A DNA stretch of 64,000 nucleotides from Microglena sp. YARC (GCA_022414725.1 CM039462.1:116763966-116827965); one strand, 5' to 3'; positions 1-8,403 are shown, counted from the stretch's first letter. Notes: a model not told the origin generated them from the letters alone. Numbers and translations: made by a program.

Positions 1-2487
1 ACATCGAGAATTTCATGGACGCGCTCGTGGCGGCCACCAAGTACTTTGTAAACCAGCAGCACATGGACGTCGTGATCCTCGAGAAGCCAAATCCAAGACT
101 CGACAAGAAACACTTAGGGGTGTACAAAGATGGTCTACACGTGTTCATGCCAAATGTCATCACACACCCAGAGATCCAACTCGCCATCAGAGAGCACTTC
201 GTCAACGATGTGACCGAACACATGGCGTTCTCGAGCACCATTTGCATTCCTGGACTGGCCGAAATGGATCCCGGGAAGATATATGACGAAAGCGTGATCA
301 AACGGGGCGGCAGGTGGTTCTTGTATGGATCGAAGAAACCGGATGAGGCCCACCCGTGGTAAGTCACTGCCTGGTACCAATTCGATATTGCCGCAGGCTC
401 GTTCGCGAAACGTGACGTACAGCAAATGGATCTCGATACACTCGTGCAGAATCTGAGCATCCGTGTGCATCCGAAGGGGGGCCACAGCCCATACACCAAA
501 CACGGTCAGGAGGAAATGGTGATCCGTGGTGACGACAACTTGTCGGAGCCTAAGAAGACTTTCGACTCGCATCATGGAATGGATGTGGAATCCCTCTACA
601 ATCTCGTGGACATACTCGATGCACATAGAGCCAGCGGATACGATTCATGGCTGAAGATCGGGATGGCGTTAAAGAACACAGTGGACACGGGCACCGACAC
701 TCAGCGCCTCGAGATCTGGAAGGCTTTTGCAAAAAAATGCCCCTCAAAGTTCTCTGACACCAATCACGAAAAGGTGTGGGCCAATCTTAAGCCGCAAAAG
801 ATCACTCTAGGGACACTATGCTTCCTTGCCAAGGAGGATGACCCGATGGGGTACGCTGAATGGATCCGACAATGGGACACCAACGACAACAAACTGGGTG
901 TGAAACTCGACAAGGATCGCATCATCAAGGACCTGAAGGTAAATCTAATCAACTTGCACATTGATAACATGATATTATTGGATGTCGTACACGATAGCAT
1001 CGAGTTCAATATGGAAAACGGAGCGAAAGGAGCTATCCATAAGAACCAATACATGGTGGAGGTCGATGACAAATATTATGGATCGCTGATCGACAAGTTC
1101 CCGATCCACGAAGACCCGGGGTTCATGAAGAACGTGCCTAGCGACAAAGGCCCCTACGAATGCGAGCTGCGGACCATTGATGGCAAAACAATTAGCAGTG
1201 CCATTGTGAAGAGCACCGACGTGCAAATCGCATTAATGAATATGGGAAGTGAAAGCCAATATGTAAATGTGCAATCCATCACGTGCAACCCATGCAAGAT
1301 CCGAGACAAGCAGGTCATCAACACAATCCATAACATGATCTTCAAAGCTCAAGAGTCCCACGCGAAGAACATGTATGGCATCACGCAGAACATCTTCCTG
1401 GTCGACAACACCATCAACATCCACGTGGGGGGGGGAACTGATGATGACTCATTGTCGTCGTCCTCAATCACTGAGGATGTGCTGGCGGAGAAGTTAATGG
1501 AGGCCTCACCTGAATTCTTCAGCCGAATCAAGTTTGTGCCAGAAATCAGTTGACGAGGAGCGCGACGTCGTCCTCGCATTCTTTGCAGGACTCCTGTCCG
1601 GTCGCCGCAAGGAAAATAAATTCCTAGCCTTCACCGATAAGACATCTGGTGACAACGGGAAGAGTCCCCTTATGGCTCTTTTTGGTAGCTTTTTTGATGA
1701 GTACGGGAGCAGCAATGGGACAAAATTTCTGACAAAGGGGTCGTTCGCCCGGAGCCGCGATGACCATGACGCGGGTCTCAAGCCAATGAAGGGCGTGAGG
1801 CTACTCGTGGCCGAAGAAATGAAACCCAACATCGCGCTGGACGAGGCGTTGATCAAGCGCATTGCGGGGGGGGGGGAAGGTGTGCGTGTTTGCAGGCGCT
1901 CGTGTGGCACCGGGAACTCTTTCGACTTCATGTGGCAGGCTGGTGTAGTAATGATCTTCAACGAAGGCGATTGTCCCAAGTTCGACGGAGGAGACAACGC
2001 ATTCGTCAAGAGAATGGTTGTTGTCCCTATGCGCTCAAATTTCTTGATACACCCCGACCCACATCGTGAGCACGAGTTTGAGCGCCGCGACGACCTTGCC
2101 GACATCCTACCAACCTGGAGGTCTGCGCTGGCGCAGCTGCTCATCGAGCACTTTTGGCGACCTGGGCGCTCCAGCATCTTCGACACCCTGCCGGTCTCGA
2201 TGACCGATTGGAAGTCTGGTATTGCGAACAGCGCCAACCCCCTGACCGATTGGCTAGAGGAGGTGGTTGAGGTGACGGGGGCGTCTTCGGACGCGGTGTG
2301 GATAGGGGACCTCAAGATCCGTTGGAAAGAGTCCCATTATGGACACGAGACATCTTCAGTTTTCAGCACTAAGCTGGTCAAGGCGTTCTTTGTGGGCAAA
2401 CAGGGAACCGAGTGGAAAGAGTCTGCAAGAATCGAGAAGAAGGTTAAAAATGGAGTGATCAAGGGATGTAAAATTGTTGATGGTTAG
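1..2487 (+). pseudogene. D5-type primase-helicase, copy 1, broken and 5'-cut by window edge
   Basis: Replicative primase-superfamily 3 helicase of nucleocytoviruses, in pieces. Positions 15-362 encode an archaeo-eukaryotic primase-like segment (KDGLHVFMPNV, then LYGSKKPDE). A TAA at 360-362 interrupts the frame, which continues unchanged into 426-1553. That part has a PriCT-2-like domain (WLKIGMALKN ... ITLGTLCFLAKEDDP). After FFSRIKFVP, about 150 codons present in copy 2 (5185-6759) are missing and the join at about 1534-1553 shifts frame. The helicase part (to 2487) has Walker A GDNGKSP, with Pro where copy 2 has Thr, and Walker B LLVAEEMKPN. A G-run at 1866-1876 adds one Gly codon. The TAA lies in a GTAAGT context like a splice donor, but the downstream frame is still coding, so a nonsense change is the simpler reading. 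The family call is firm and the copy is very unlikely to be functional. Confidence 0.85.
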
Positions 2488-2506
2488 GCACGATTTTTTT
2501 GCAACA

Positions 2507-2590
2507 CTCGACGTGCATACATACTACATGTGGCGGTCGAATCCTGTTAATCGATGATGATCCACATCGTTGTGGTTCAAGCTTTCGCAT
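2507..2590 (+). pseudogene. Fragment of the gene at 29745-30541, right after D5 copy 1
   Basis: About 80 bases closely match the minus strand at 29.69-29.82 kb, including the codons for YYMWRSNPVNR and its stop. A second block shared with that gene lies at the window start (about 34-81, encoding TKYFVNQQHMDVVIL). Both blocks border the D5 sequence and share CTCGA at the apparent junctions, so D5 copy 1 may have been joined into a copy of the other gene. Homology is seen directly; the order of events is inferred. Confidence 0.55.
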
Positions 2591-2907
2591 ATTTAGCATA
2601 CAGTACGGTGTTGTTGCTTGTCCCCATTCTCACACATGCCGCGGAAGCTTTCACATCATTTGCGCCTGCCTCGTCCACTCGTCCTCGAATGAAGTATAAA
2701 CAACACAGCGGACCCTTCTTCATTGCCAGCACACTTCACATACACTACTTCTTTATTGTTCATGTTATTGCGTCAGAGGACGCGATGCTCATTCCAGATG
2801 TAATAAAAGACAATCGGTACAAGGGAGACTACGGTCTGGGCCAGGTTGCGCACTTCTTGTTGAAAGGGTTGGAACAATTGACTCTTTTGCTTTCCGAAAA
2901 TAAGTAA
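2554..2907 (+). CDS. Small hydrophobic ORF upstream of IS607, unrecognised
   Basis: A 117-residue open frame with a hydrophobic N-terminal third (AYSTVLLLVPILTHA) and a second hydrophobic stretch (IHYFFIVHVIA). Its first 40 bases lie inside the relic at 2507-2590, so the start may be accidental. No family is recognised. Its 3' end shares the string TTTCCGAAAATAAGTA with the 3' end of the membrane-protein gene at 27637-28488. It could be a chance ORF left between the D5 relic and the transposon. Confidence 0.2.
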   Translation: MMIHIVVVQAFAYLAYSTVLLLVPILTHAAEAFTSFAPASSTRPRMKYKQHSGPFFIASTLHIHYFFIVHVIASEDAMLIPDVIKDNRYKGDYGLGQVAHFLLKGLEQLTLLLSENK

Positions 2908-2954
2908 ACCTAACAGTGTATAAGGAATTTGCATGTACTAAATATCAGAATGCC

Positions 2955-3878
2955 ATGTATGGCAACCAACGCTTCTGTAAAATTGGCAAGGCCTCCGATG
3001 CCCTTGGTGTCTCCAGGACCGTCCTCCGTCGATGGGCGGATAATGGCACGATCAGAACGATCCGGACTTCAGGCAACCAACGTCTCTTTGACCCAAGCAG
3101 CATCCAAGGCTACCTCATCGAGCAGGAAAAAAAACCCAGCAGTCGTCAAGTCATTCTCTACGCACGTGTCTCCTCACACAAACAACAACCCGACCTGCTC
3201 AGACAGCAATTGTTCTTGCAAACCCATATTTCTGACAAACATTCCGGATGCGAGCAAGTCATTGAAGTTAAGGACGTCGGATCAGGGCTCAACTTCAAGC
3301 GCCCAGGACTTTTACGAGTATTGGGACTTGTCACGACAGGACTTGTATCGTCAATTGTTGTGGCTTCCAAAGACAGGCTCGCAAGGTTTGGTTTCGAGCT
3401 CATTGAATGGATTTGCTCGCAGCACTCCTGCTCGATCATCGTTCTCGATCACCAAGACGGAGCCCCTGAAGACGAGCTTGGACAAGACCTCATGTCCATC
3501 GTTCAAGTATATTGTTGCCGATGGAACGGTCGAAGACGCTACAAAGTCAAATGCCAAACCCAAGTTGAGGACCTTAAAGCTGAAGCTGAACCCAACCAAG
3601 GCTCAGAAATCGATGCTGGCAGAGTTTGCGGGGTGCAGCCGGTTCATGTACAACAAGGCGGTGGCAGCACAGTTGGGCGTCGGGAGCACTCACAAGTCTG
3701 TCTTCCGAATTCGAGACAGGTATGTGACGAACAAGGTGAGGGGGAAGGGGAAGATGCCAAACCCGTACTTCAAGAATCGCCAATGGTTGCTTCAGTGCCC
3801 CAAAAGCGTACGCCAAAGCGCAATCAAGGCTGCCTTGGCAAACATCAAGGCTTGCTTTTCGAATCTGAAAGCAGGTAA
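2955..3878 (+). CDS. tnpA: IS607 serine recombinase (TnpA)
   Basis: Site-specific serine recombinase that moves the element. From the ATG at 2955 the protein starts with a MerR-like helix-turn-helix (KIGKASDALGVSRTVLRRWA, then SGNQRLF). The resolvase domain follows with YARVSS, whose serine is the expected nucleophile, then SKDRLARFGFELIEW and GQDLMSIVQVYCCRWNGRRR near 3500-3540. Past that point the frame reads through to 3878, but the sequence is an out-of-frame version of the nuclease, so the true protein probably ends soon after about 3545, and a small frame error may lie there. ORFs of about 200 residues are usual for the family. A GTG at 2916 in the same frame is less likely as the start. 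Confidence 0.85.
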   Translation: MYGNQRFCKIGKASDALGVSRTVLRRWADNGTIRTIRTSGNQRLFDPSSIQGYLIEQEKKPSSRQVILYARVSSHKQQPDLLRQQLFLQTHISDKHSGCEQVIEVKDVGSGLNFKRPGLLRVLGLVTTGLVSSIVVASKDRLARFGFELIEWICSQHSCSIIVLDHQDGAPEDELGQDLMSIVQVYCCRWNGRRRYKVKCQTQVEDLKAEAEPNQGSEIDAGRVCGVQPVHVQQGGGSTVGRREHSQVCLPNSRQVCDEQGEGEGEDAKPVLQESPMVASVPQKRTPKRNQGCLGKHQGLLFESESR

Positions 3879-4779
3879 CATCAAGCAGTTTTCAGCTCCG
3901 TTCAGACGGAAGAAGACAGAGCTTGAGAGGGGTTGGGCCATTGAGATGGATCAGAAGAACGTTTCCAAGGATGGCGACAAACTCTTCATCTTCAAAGACA
4001 TATTGGGCAACATGCGCTACTTCGGTAGCAAACAACTCCATAAGTTGATGCCTGAGGAAAACCCGACCCACGATCCAAAGGTCCAAAAATCCCGCTTCGG
4101 CGAATATTTCCTCGTCTTGTCTGTCGCTGCCAAGGACAGGAGGGCAGAGCGAAAGCCTGTCCATCCAGACAAGGTTGCAACTGCATCCATCGACCCAGGC
4201 GTCCGCAAAACAATGGTCACGTACTCACCAGAGAATGAGGAATCCTTCATGCTTGGTCAGGGACTGGGATCTGACCTTGTCAAACTCCTGCTGGTTCATG
4301 ACAAGCTGCAGTCAAGGTTGGATACTGAGAAAAACTTACGATCAAAAGAGAGGATGAAGATAAAGAAGCAGATGATTCGCATTTGGAAGAGAATTTTTTA
4401 CCTCAAGAAAGAGTTTAGGGACCAGACAACAAATTTCTTGGCCGCTCGCTACGATGTGTTGTTGGTACCTCAATTGGAGACGGCGAAGATGACAATCAGT
4501 GCTGAACGGGAGCTGACAACCAAGGTTGCCCGTCAGATGCTGACTTTGAGCCACTCTGTGCTGTTCAATCGGCTGAAGGAGAAGTGTGAAGAGTACGGGA
4601 CAGTGTTCTTGCATGTGCTTGAGCATTACACAAGTCAGACATGCCCTATGTGCGGTTTCTTGAACAAGTGTGGAGAGACATACACCTGCAAGAACTGTCA
4701 ATTCACCTGCGACAGAGACATTGTGGGGGCAGCTGGCATCTTCCTGAAGGCAGTTCGAACAGAAAATCCCTGTTCGTAA
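3550..4779 (+). CDS. tnpB: Fanzor2/TnpB RNA-guided nuclease of the IS607 element
   Basis: TnpB/Fanzor-type RuvC nuclease. The conserved body begins near KPKLRTLKLKLNPTKAQ (about 3556). The frame is open from 2929, but its upstream part only shadows tnpA, and the first ATG inside the body is at 3613, so the start is unresolved. RuvC-I is SIDPGVRKTMV (Asp). The usual RuvC-II glutamate position reads VLLVPQLETAKM, with Pro in place of Glu. An alternative glutamate lies about 50 residues later in LEHYTSQTC. A zinc ribbon follows (CPMC ... CKNC), then RuvC-III CDRDIVGAAG. The displaced glutamate is the feature reported to separate eukaryotic Fanzors from bacterial TnpB. All catalytic positions look intact, so the nuclease may be active. 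A relic copy lies at 26861-27090. Confidence 0.85.
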   Translation, partial: NAKPKLRTLKLKLNPTKAQKSMLAEFAGCSRFMYNKAVAAQLGVGSTHKSVFRIRDRYVTNKVRGKGKMPNPYFKNRQWLLQCPKSVRQSAIKAALANIKACFSNLKAGNIKQFSAPFRRKKTELERGWAIEMDQKNVSKDGDKLFIFKDILGNMRYFGSKQLHKLMPEENPTHDPKVQKSRFGEYFLVLSVAAKDRRAERKPVHPDKVATASIDPGVRKTMVTYSPENEESFMLGQGLGSDLVKLLLVHDKLQSRLDTEKNLRSKERMKIKKQMIRIWKRIFYLKKEFRDQTTNFLAARYDVLLVPQLETAKMTISAERELTTKVARQMLTLSHSVLFNRLKEKCEEYGTVFLHVLEHYTSQTCPMCGFLNKCGETYTCKNCQFTCDRDIVGAAGIFLKAVRTENPCS

Positions 4780-4862
4780 AGGACAGCAGCCCCGGGGGAG
4801 TTGACCCCTATGATACCCCTATGGAGAATTCATTGTCTGTCTTACTACATGTCCCCCGGACC

Positions 4863-4921
4863 CCCGGATGTGTAATAAGAAATTCATAGGTTCGAGGATA
4901 TACGGATAGCTTAAATTCAAC
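4863..4921 (-). repeat. 59-bp repeat abutting the IS607 right end
   Basis: The 59 bases read on the minus strand match 58841-58899 with one difference. Both edges of the match are sharp. The edge at 4863-4867 coincides with the likely end of the transposon. The function of the shared segment is unknown. Confidence 0.8.
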
Positions 4922-4924
4922 GGC

Positions 4925-5168
4925 CATCACGTTTGTCACTCCGCGATGAGACCTTGTGTACCGGATCAGCCTTAAAACTTCCCTTCTCTTCAAATCCAGG
5001 TCCGCTACCATCATCTAGGTTGATATTCTGGCATCTACATCCCTCAGCGCCGCCTCCATGGCCTCGACCGCCACGCTCTTAACCCTCCCTTCATCCACCT
5101 TGACCCACTGGCACGTGTCCTCCTCGAATATGTAGTAGCCCCCGCGGCCAGCCCCAGTCTTCTTCACG
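4925..5168 (-). pseudogene. Inverted third fragment of a D5-type helicase
   Basis: Minus-strand translation gives GRGGYYIFEEDTCQWVKV, then an alanine-rich helix, an in-frame TAG at about 5014-5016, and LDLKRREVLRLIRYTRS. This resembles the linker before the helicase domain, the region that in copy 2 reads MYYCNPATNRWSNC followed by a helix. It is head-to-head with copy 2, which starts abruptly 20 bases away. It therefore looks like a diverged, inverted D5 piece between the transposon and copy 2. The assignment rests on pattern similarity only. Confidence 0.45.
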
Positions 5169-5184
5169 GACCTTCGCGGTCCCG

Positions 5185-6759
5185 ATGCTGAGGGACGAGA
5201 CGTTCGAGCAAGGCCTTAACATCATCATGGTGGGTGGGGGAAATGACACAGACGATGATGATGATGACCCGTCCTCCATCACGGAGGATGTTCTGGTGGA
5301 GAAATTCATGGAGGCCACCCCAGAATTCTTTAGCCGAATCAAGTTTGTGCCAGACTTCAAGAAGGAGGAATGTGTCGGCGACATGTATTACTGCAACCCT
5401 GCTACCAATCGCTGGTCAAACTGCAGCAACATGAGGATTATTAAAGTAATCGCAACCGAGTTAAAATCCAAATTCCCTGCTGAGAAGAATAACAAGACGA
5501 ATGAGAAGATTCGGGGGTTTGTCGACACTGTTAGGGGACGCAAAACGTTCCTTCAATCCGTTGCATCTCTCGTCCTTGACGAGACATTCGCTGATAACCT
5601 CGATAACAACCCGGATCTCTTTGCAGTCAACAACGGCGTCTTCGTCAGCTCCTCGAGGGACACAGTAGTGTTCCGAAAAGTCGAGATGACCGACAACATT
5701 AGTAGGTGCGCAAAGTGGGATTACCAGGGAGAGGACAACCACCACCTCCAGCGATGCAGGGATGAACTCGATGATTTCTTGCGGAAGCTAATGCCTGTGG
5801 ACGAGGAGCGTGACATCGTGCTCGCATTCTTCGCGGGGCTCCTGTCCGGTCGCCGCAAGGAGAAGAAGTCCGGGGACAACGGCAAGACGTCCGGGGACAA
5901 CGGCAAGAGCACACTTATGGCCCTACTGGGGAGCTTCTTCGACGAGTACGGGAGCAGCAATGGGACAAAGTTTATGACAAAGGGATCTTTCGCCAGGAGT
6001 CGTGATGACCATGACGTGGGACTGAAGCCAATGAAAGGAGTGAGGCTACTGGTGGCCAAAGAAATGAAACCCAACATCACGTTGGACGAGGCGTTGATCA
6101 AGCGCATTGCGGGGGGAGAGGGTGTGCGTGTTTGCGGGAGCTCATGTGACACTGGGAACTCGTCCGACTTCATGTGGCAGGCTGGCGTTGTTCTGGTATT
6201 CAACGAAGGCGATTGTCCCAAGTTCGACGGAGGAGACACCGCATTCGTCAAGAGGATGGTTGTTGTCCCTATGCGCTCAAATTTCTTGATACACCCCGAC
6301 CCACATGGCGAGCACGAGTTTGAGCGCCGCGACGACCTTGCCGACATCTTACCAACCTGGAGGTCTGCGCTGGCGCAGCTGCTCATAGAACACTTTCGTC
6401 GACCGGGGCGCTCCAGAATCTTCGACAACCTGCCGGTCTCGATGACCGAGTGGAAGTCTGGTATTGCGGACAGCGCCAACCCCCTGACCGAGTGGCTAGA
6501 GGAGGTGGTTGATGTGACGGGGGCGTCTTCGGACGCAGTGTGGATCGGGGACCTCAAGGGTCGGTGGAAAGAGTCCCACTATGGACACGATACAGCTTCA
6601 ATATTCAGCGCAAAGTTGGTCAAGGCGTTCTTTGCGGGCAAACAGGGAACAGAGTGGAAAGAGACCTCGCAGGTGGCAATCTCTACGGAGGAGGAGAAGA
6701 AGAAGAAGGTTGTGAAGCGCGGGGTCATTCGAGGCATCATGTTAGTGGGGTCCAGCTAA
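5185..6759 (+). CDS. D5-type helicase, copy 2, lacking the primase domain
   Basis: A 524-residue open frame covering the D5 linker and superfamily 3 helicase. It aligns with copy 1 from VGGG ... SSITEDVLVEKFMEATPEFF onward but has no primase or PriCT-2 part, so it is N-terminally truncated. Walker A appears twice: SGDNGKT then SGDNGKST, from a tandem 21-base duplication at about 5869-5910 that replaces the strand before the P-loop in copy 1. Walker B is LLVAKEMKPN (copy 1 has AEEM). The later helicase motif VFNEGDCPKF and a C-terminal winged-helix-like region (EWLEEVVDVTG ... VWIGDLKGRW) are present. The product could fold as a helicase, but the altered P-loop and Lys in Walker B make activity doubtful. 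Confidence 0.8.
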   Translation: MLRDETFEQGLNIIMVGGGNDTDDDDDDPSSITEDVLVEKFMEATPEFFSRIKFVPDFKKEECVGDMYYCNPATNRWSNCSNMRIIKVIATELKSKFPAEKNNKTNEKIRGFVDTVRGRKTFLQSVASLVLDETFADNLDNNPDLFAVNNGVFVSSSRDTVVFRKVEMTDNISRCAKWDYQGEDNHHLQRCRDELDDFLRKLMPVDEERDIVLAFFAGLLSGRRKEKKSGDNGKTSGDNGKSTLMALLGSFFDEYGSSNGTKFMTKGSFARSRDDHDVGLKPMKGVRLLVAKEMKPNITLDEALIKRIAGGEGVRVCGSSCDTGNSSDFMWQAGVVLVFNEGDCPKFDGGDTAFVKRMVVVPMRSNFLIHPDPHGEHEFERRDDLADILPTWRSALAQLLIEHFRRPGRSRIFDNLPVSMTEWKSGIADSANPLTEWLEEVVDVTGASSDAVWIGDLKGRWKESHYGHDTASIFSAKLVKAFFAGKQGTEWKETSQVAISTEEEKKKKVVKRGVIRGIMLVGSS

Positions 6760-6923
6760 ATTGCAAGATGAATTACTTCCTCTGCATGTCGGATTATGTA
6801 GCTGGATCTGCCCCGACCGCGTCTTTTGTTGTTCAAAGTCGTAGAGATACAAAAGCATGGACGACCCATCATAAAAATACTGACAGTGAAAAAAAATTGA
6901 ATTGTCATAAAAGAAACCGATAA

Positions 6924-6963
6924 CCACAAACACCCACAAATACCCACAAATACCCACAAACAC
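6924..6963 (+). repeat. ACCCACAAA-type microsatellite before the next gene
   Basis: Four imperfect copies of ACCCACAAAT/C lie directly before the ATG at 6965. The stretch probably forms the 5' leader of that gene; no distinct promoter element is recognised. Confidence 0.6.
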
Positions 6964-6964
6964 A

Positions 6965-7588
6965 ATGGCAAACTTTACTGAATTATACAACGATGTTGCC
7001 AATGTCACTTGGGGCGTTCCGTTGGATCCATTGTGCGATCGCGCAAGAGAACTCATTCCGCCCATGGCGCGCGTTTGGGAGGTACTTGCAAAGCTCGCCG
7101 TTCAATCGTGGGACAACGAAATACAACAGGTGTCTGACTGCCACGACAGGTGTCTGACTGCCAACGACTTCACCGACGGAAACCACGCCAAGCTGTTTAT
7201 CAACAATCTGATGACAGTCTCGCCGGACGAATACATATGCGATCCCCGCTTCCAAGGCATGCTTCTTGGTTTGGAAGCCGTCTTCCCGTACACTTCTTGG
7301 TGTTCCGTAGATTACATTACCCTCACACGCAAGATTGTAAACAGCCTGTTCATTGAGGTTGATGACGAGATGATCGATTGGGTGTCATCTGATGGATTCG
7401 ACAATCAGGAATGGGACGTTGGACAGCACATAGCGTCCCAGTGGTTGCAAGCGTGGTGCTCGGCGCGCAAGATCCAGCGCACGTACCGCAAGTACATCGA
7501 GCACAAAAAGATCCAGCGCCAAAAGCGCCTCCTCCTCACAATCCCCAAGATCGTGTCATTGCTCAAGGATTGCAAGGGTCGCGAATAA
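6965..7588 (+). CDS. 207-residue protein with C-terminal IQ-like motif, unrecognised
   Basis: Intact ORF with a clear ATG after an AT-rich leader. The body (LCDRARELIPPMARVWEVLA ... CDPRFQGMLLGLEAVFPYTS) matches no family I know. Near the C-terminus, ARKIQRTYRKYIEHKK resembles an IQ motif (IQxxxRxxxxR), which binds calmodulin or EF-hand proteins in eukaryotes; the tail is strongly basic. An imperfect tandem duplication of GGTGTCTGACTGCCA at about 7130-7163 inserts repeated residues (VSDCHDRCLTAND). The stop codon falls in the first copy of the direct repeat at 7586-7637, so a mobile-element end abuts the gene. Confidence 0.6.
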   Translation: MANFTELYNDVANVTWGVPLDPLCDRARELIPPMARVWEVLAKLAVQSWDNEIQQVSDCHDRCLTANDFTDGNHAKLFINNLMTVSPDEYICDPRFQGMLLGLEAVFPYTSWCSVDYITLTRKIVNSLFIEVDDEMIDWVSSDGFDNQEWDVGQHIASQWLQAWCSARKIQRTYRKYIEHKKIQRQKRLLLTIPKIVSLLKDCKGRE

Positions 7589-7637
7589 GTAATTATTTGA
7601 GAACAACTGTTTTTTTTACCTTCGACGAGTTTAACAC
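7586..7637 (-). repeat. Direct repeat carrying a family-A mariner-type end (left copy)
   Basis: About 50 bases from TAAGTAATTATTTGAGAACA to GAGTTTAACACG recur at 8404-8461, flanking the first 0.8 kb repeat unit. The first half is the reverse complement of the family-A end TTGTTCTCAAATAA, with TTATTT in this orientation. Confidence 0.7.
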
Positions 7638-7665
7638 GTCAACAACATCAGACCGATAAACTACA

Positions 7666-7917
7666 GTCGACGGAATACTAAAATGAAACCGCCTCGTGTA
7701 CGGCACACCTTACGGTGTAACCTAATGGTGTAGAAATCCACGGGGCAGTGGAACACCAAAACGATTTTGAATCAACAAATTGCAAGATGTTAACGAGAAT
7801 ATCGTGGTTCCTTTTTAGATCACGTCTCTCCATCCTGCAGACTCCGTATCGTTCTTTTTTCGGTACTTTCGAGAGTGTCCATTGAAGGACCAGCCGCACT
7901 TAAGCGATCGCCTCTTC
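7666..7917 (-). mobile_element. Family B' repeat, copy 1, with 73-residue ORF
   Basis: About 250 bases starting TACAGTCGACGGAATACTAA and ending near GCGATCGCCTCTTCCCC. Near-identical copies lie at 9046-9300, 16390-16672 and 45481-45740, with partial copies elsewhere. The minus strand holds an open frame (7678-7899) ending HEAVSF, conserved between copies but without an ATG here; at 16443 a similar frame starts with ATG. The TACAG end and TA-flanked insertion fit a non-autonomous Tc1/mariner-type element. Whether the small ORF is translated is unknown. Confidence 0.75.
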
Positions 7918-7956
7918 CCCGGTCTTTAATAAATCTTAGTGGTGGATCATTATCCA

Positions 7957-8349
7957 TTATCCACGCTTATTACATGGTACATACTTAACCTTACTATCTC
8001 CTTGTTTGTTTTTGATAATATTTTTAATGCATTGTGTACCATTAACATTCCAAACTGTGCGTTCTACATATTTGCCACCTACTTTAACGGATGTCTTTGT
8101 TCCAGTATTTACAGCTGTATTTGTCTTCTTAGTTGTTGTCTTCCTAGATCCACCTCCATATTGTCGTACTGCTTCGCTTTCTGTACCGCATCCTAAGAAC
8201 CAGCTTCCCCCACTATCTCTCTCATCTTTACCATTTTTGCCACTATTTTTGTTTTCCATAGCTGCATTACAATCATTCATGGAATTGTACTTCCTATGTT
8301 CTATTCCTTGCGTTCCAGCCCCCCAATTTCTGATCGTGCCTGTTACCAT
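7957..8349 (-). CDS. Small AT-rich gene, paralogue 1 (about 130 residues)
   Basis: Minus-strand ORF with ATG at 8347-8349. The paralogue at 9339-9704 shares most of the protein, with identical ends (YVERTVWNVNGTQCIKNI ... KYVPCNKRG). The middle differs, rich in Gly, Asp, Asn and Lys. Two more AT-rich genes at 58361-58804 and 58977-59411 share a loose pattern: a short cysteine/arginine N-terminus, a beta-like strand pair, then a YxxFVP/YVP motif. No family is recognised. Gene and adjacent B' repeat are duplicated together. The low GC relative to surrounding genes suggests a separate origin. Confidence 0.5.
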   Translation of the reverse strand: MVTGTIRNWGAGTQGIEHRKYNSMNDCNAAMENKNSGKNGKDERDSGGSWFLGCGTESEAVRQYGGGSRKTTTKKTNTAVNTGTKTSVKVGGKYVERTVWNVNGTQCIKNIIKNKQGDSKVKYVPCNKRG

Positions 8350-8403
8350 TTTGATACATATAATACAAACATTTATTTTTCAATGGCCCCACAATATATT
8401 ATA

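Larger units (their letters stand above)
2916..4867 (+). mobile_element. IS607-family transposon with Fanzor2/TnpB nuclease
   Basis: A two-gene IS607-type element: a serine recombinase (tnpA) followed by a TnpB/Fanzor2 nuclease in an overlapping frame. Homology between the flank at 4863-4921 and an unlinked copy at 58841-58899 stops abruptly at about 4863-4867, which marks a likely right end; IS607 elements leave no target duplication. The last 90 bases are GC-rich with repeated CCCCCGGA and CCCCGGGGG, and could hold the 3' guide-RNA region known for TnpB/Fanzor elements, though no RNA can be proven here. The left end is unresolved, between about 2840 and 2950. Confidence 0.8.
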
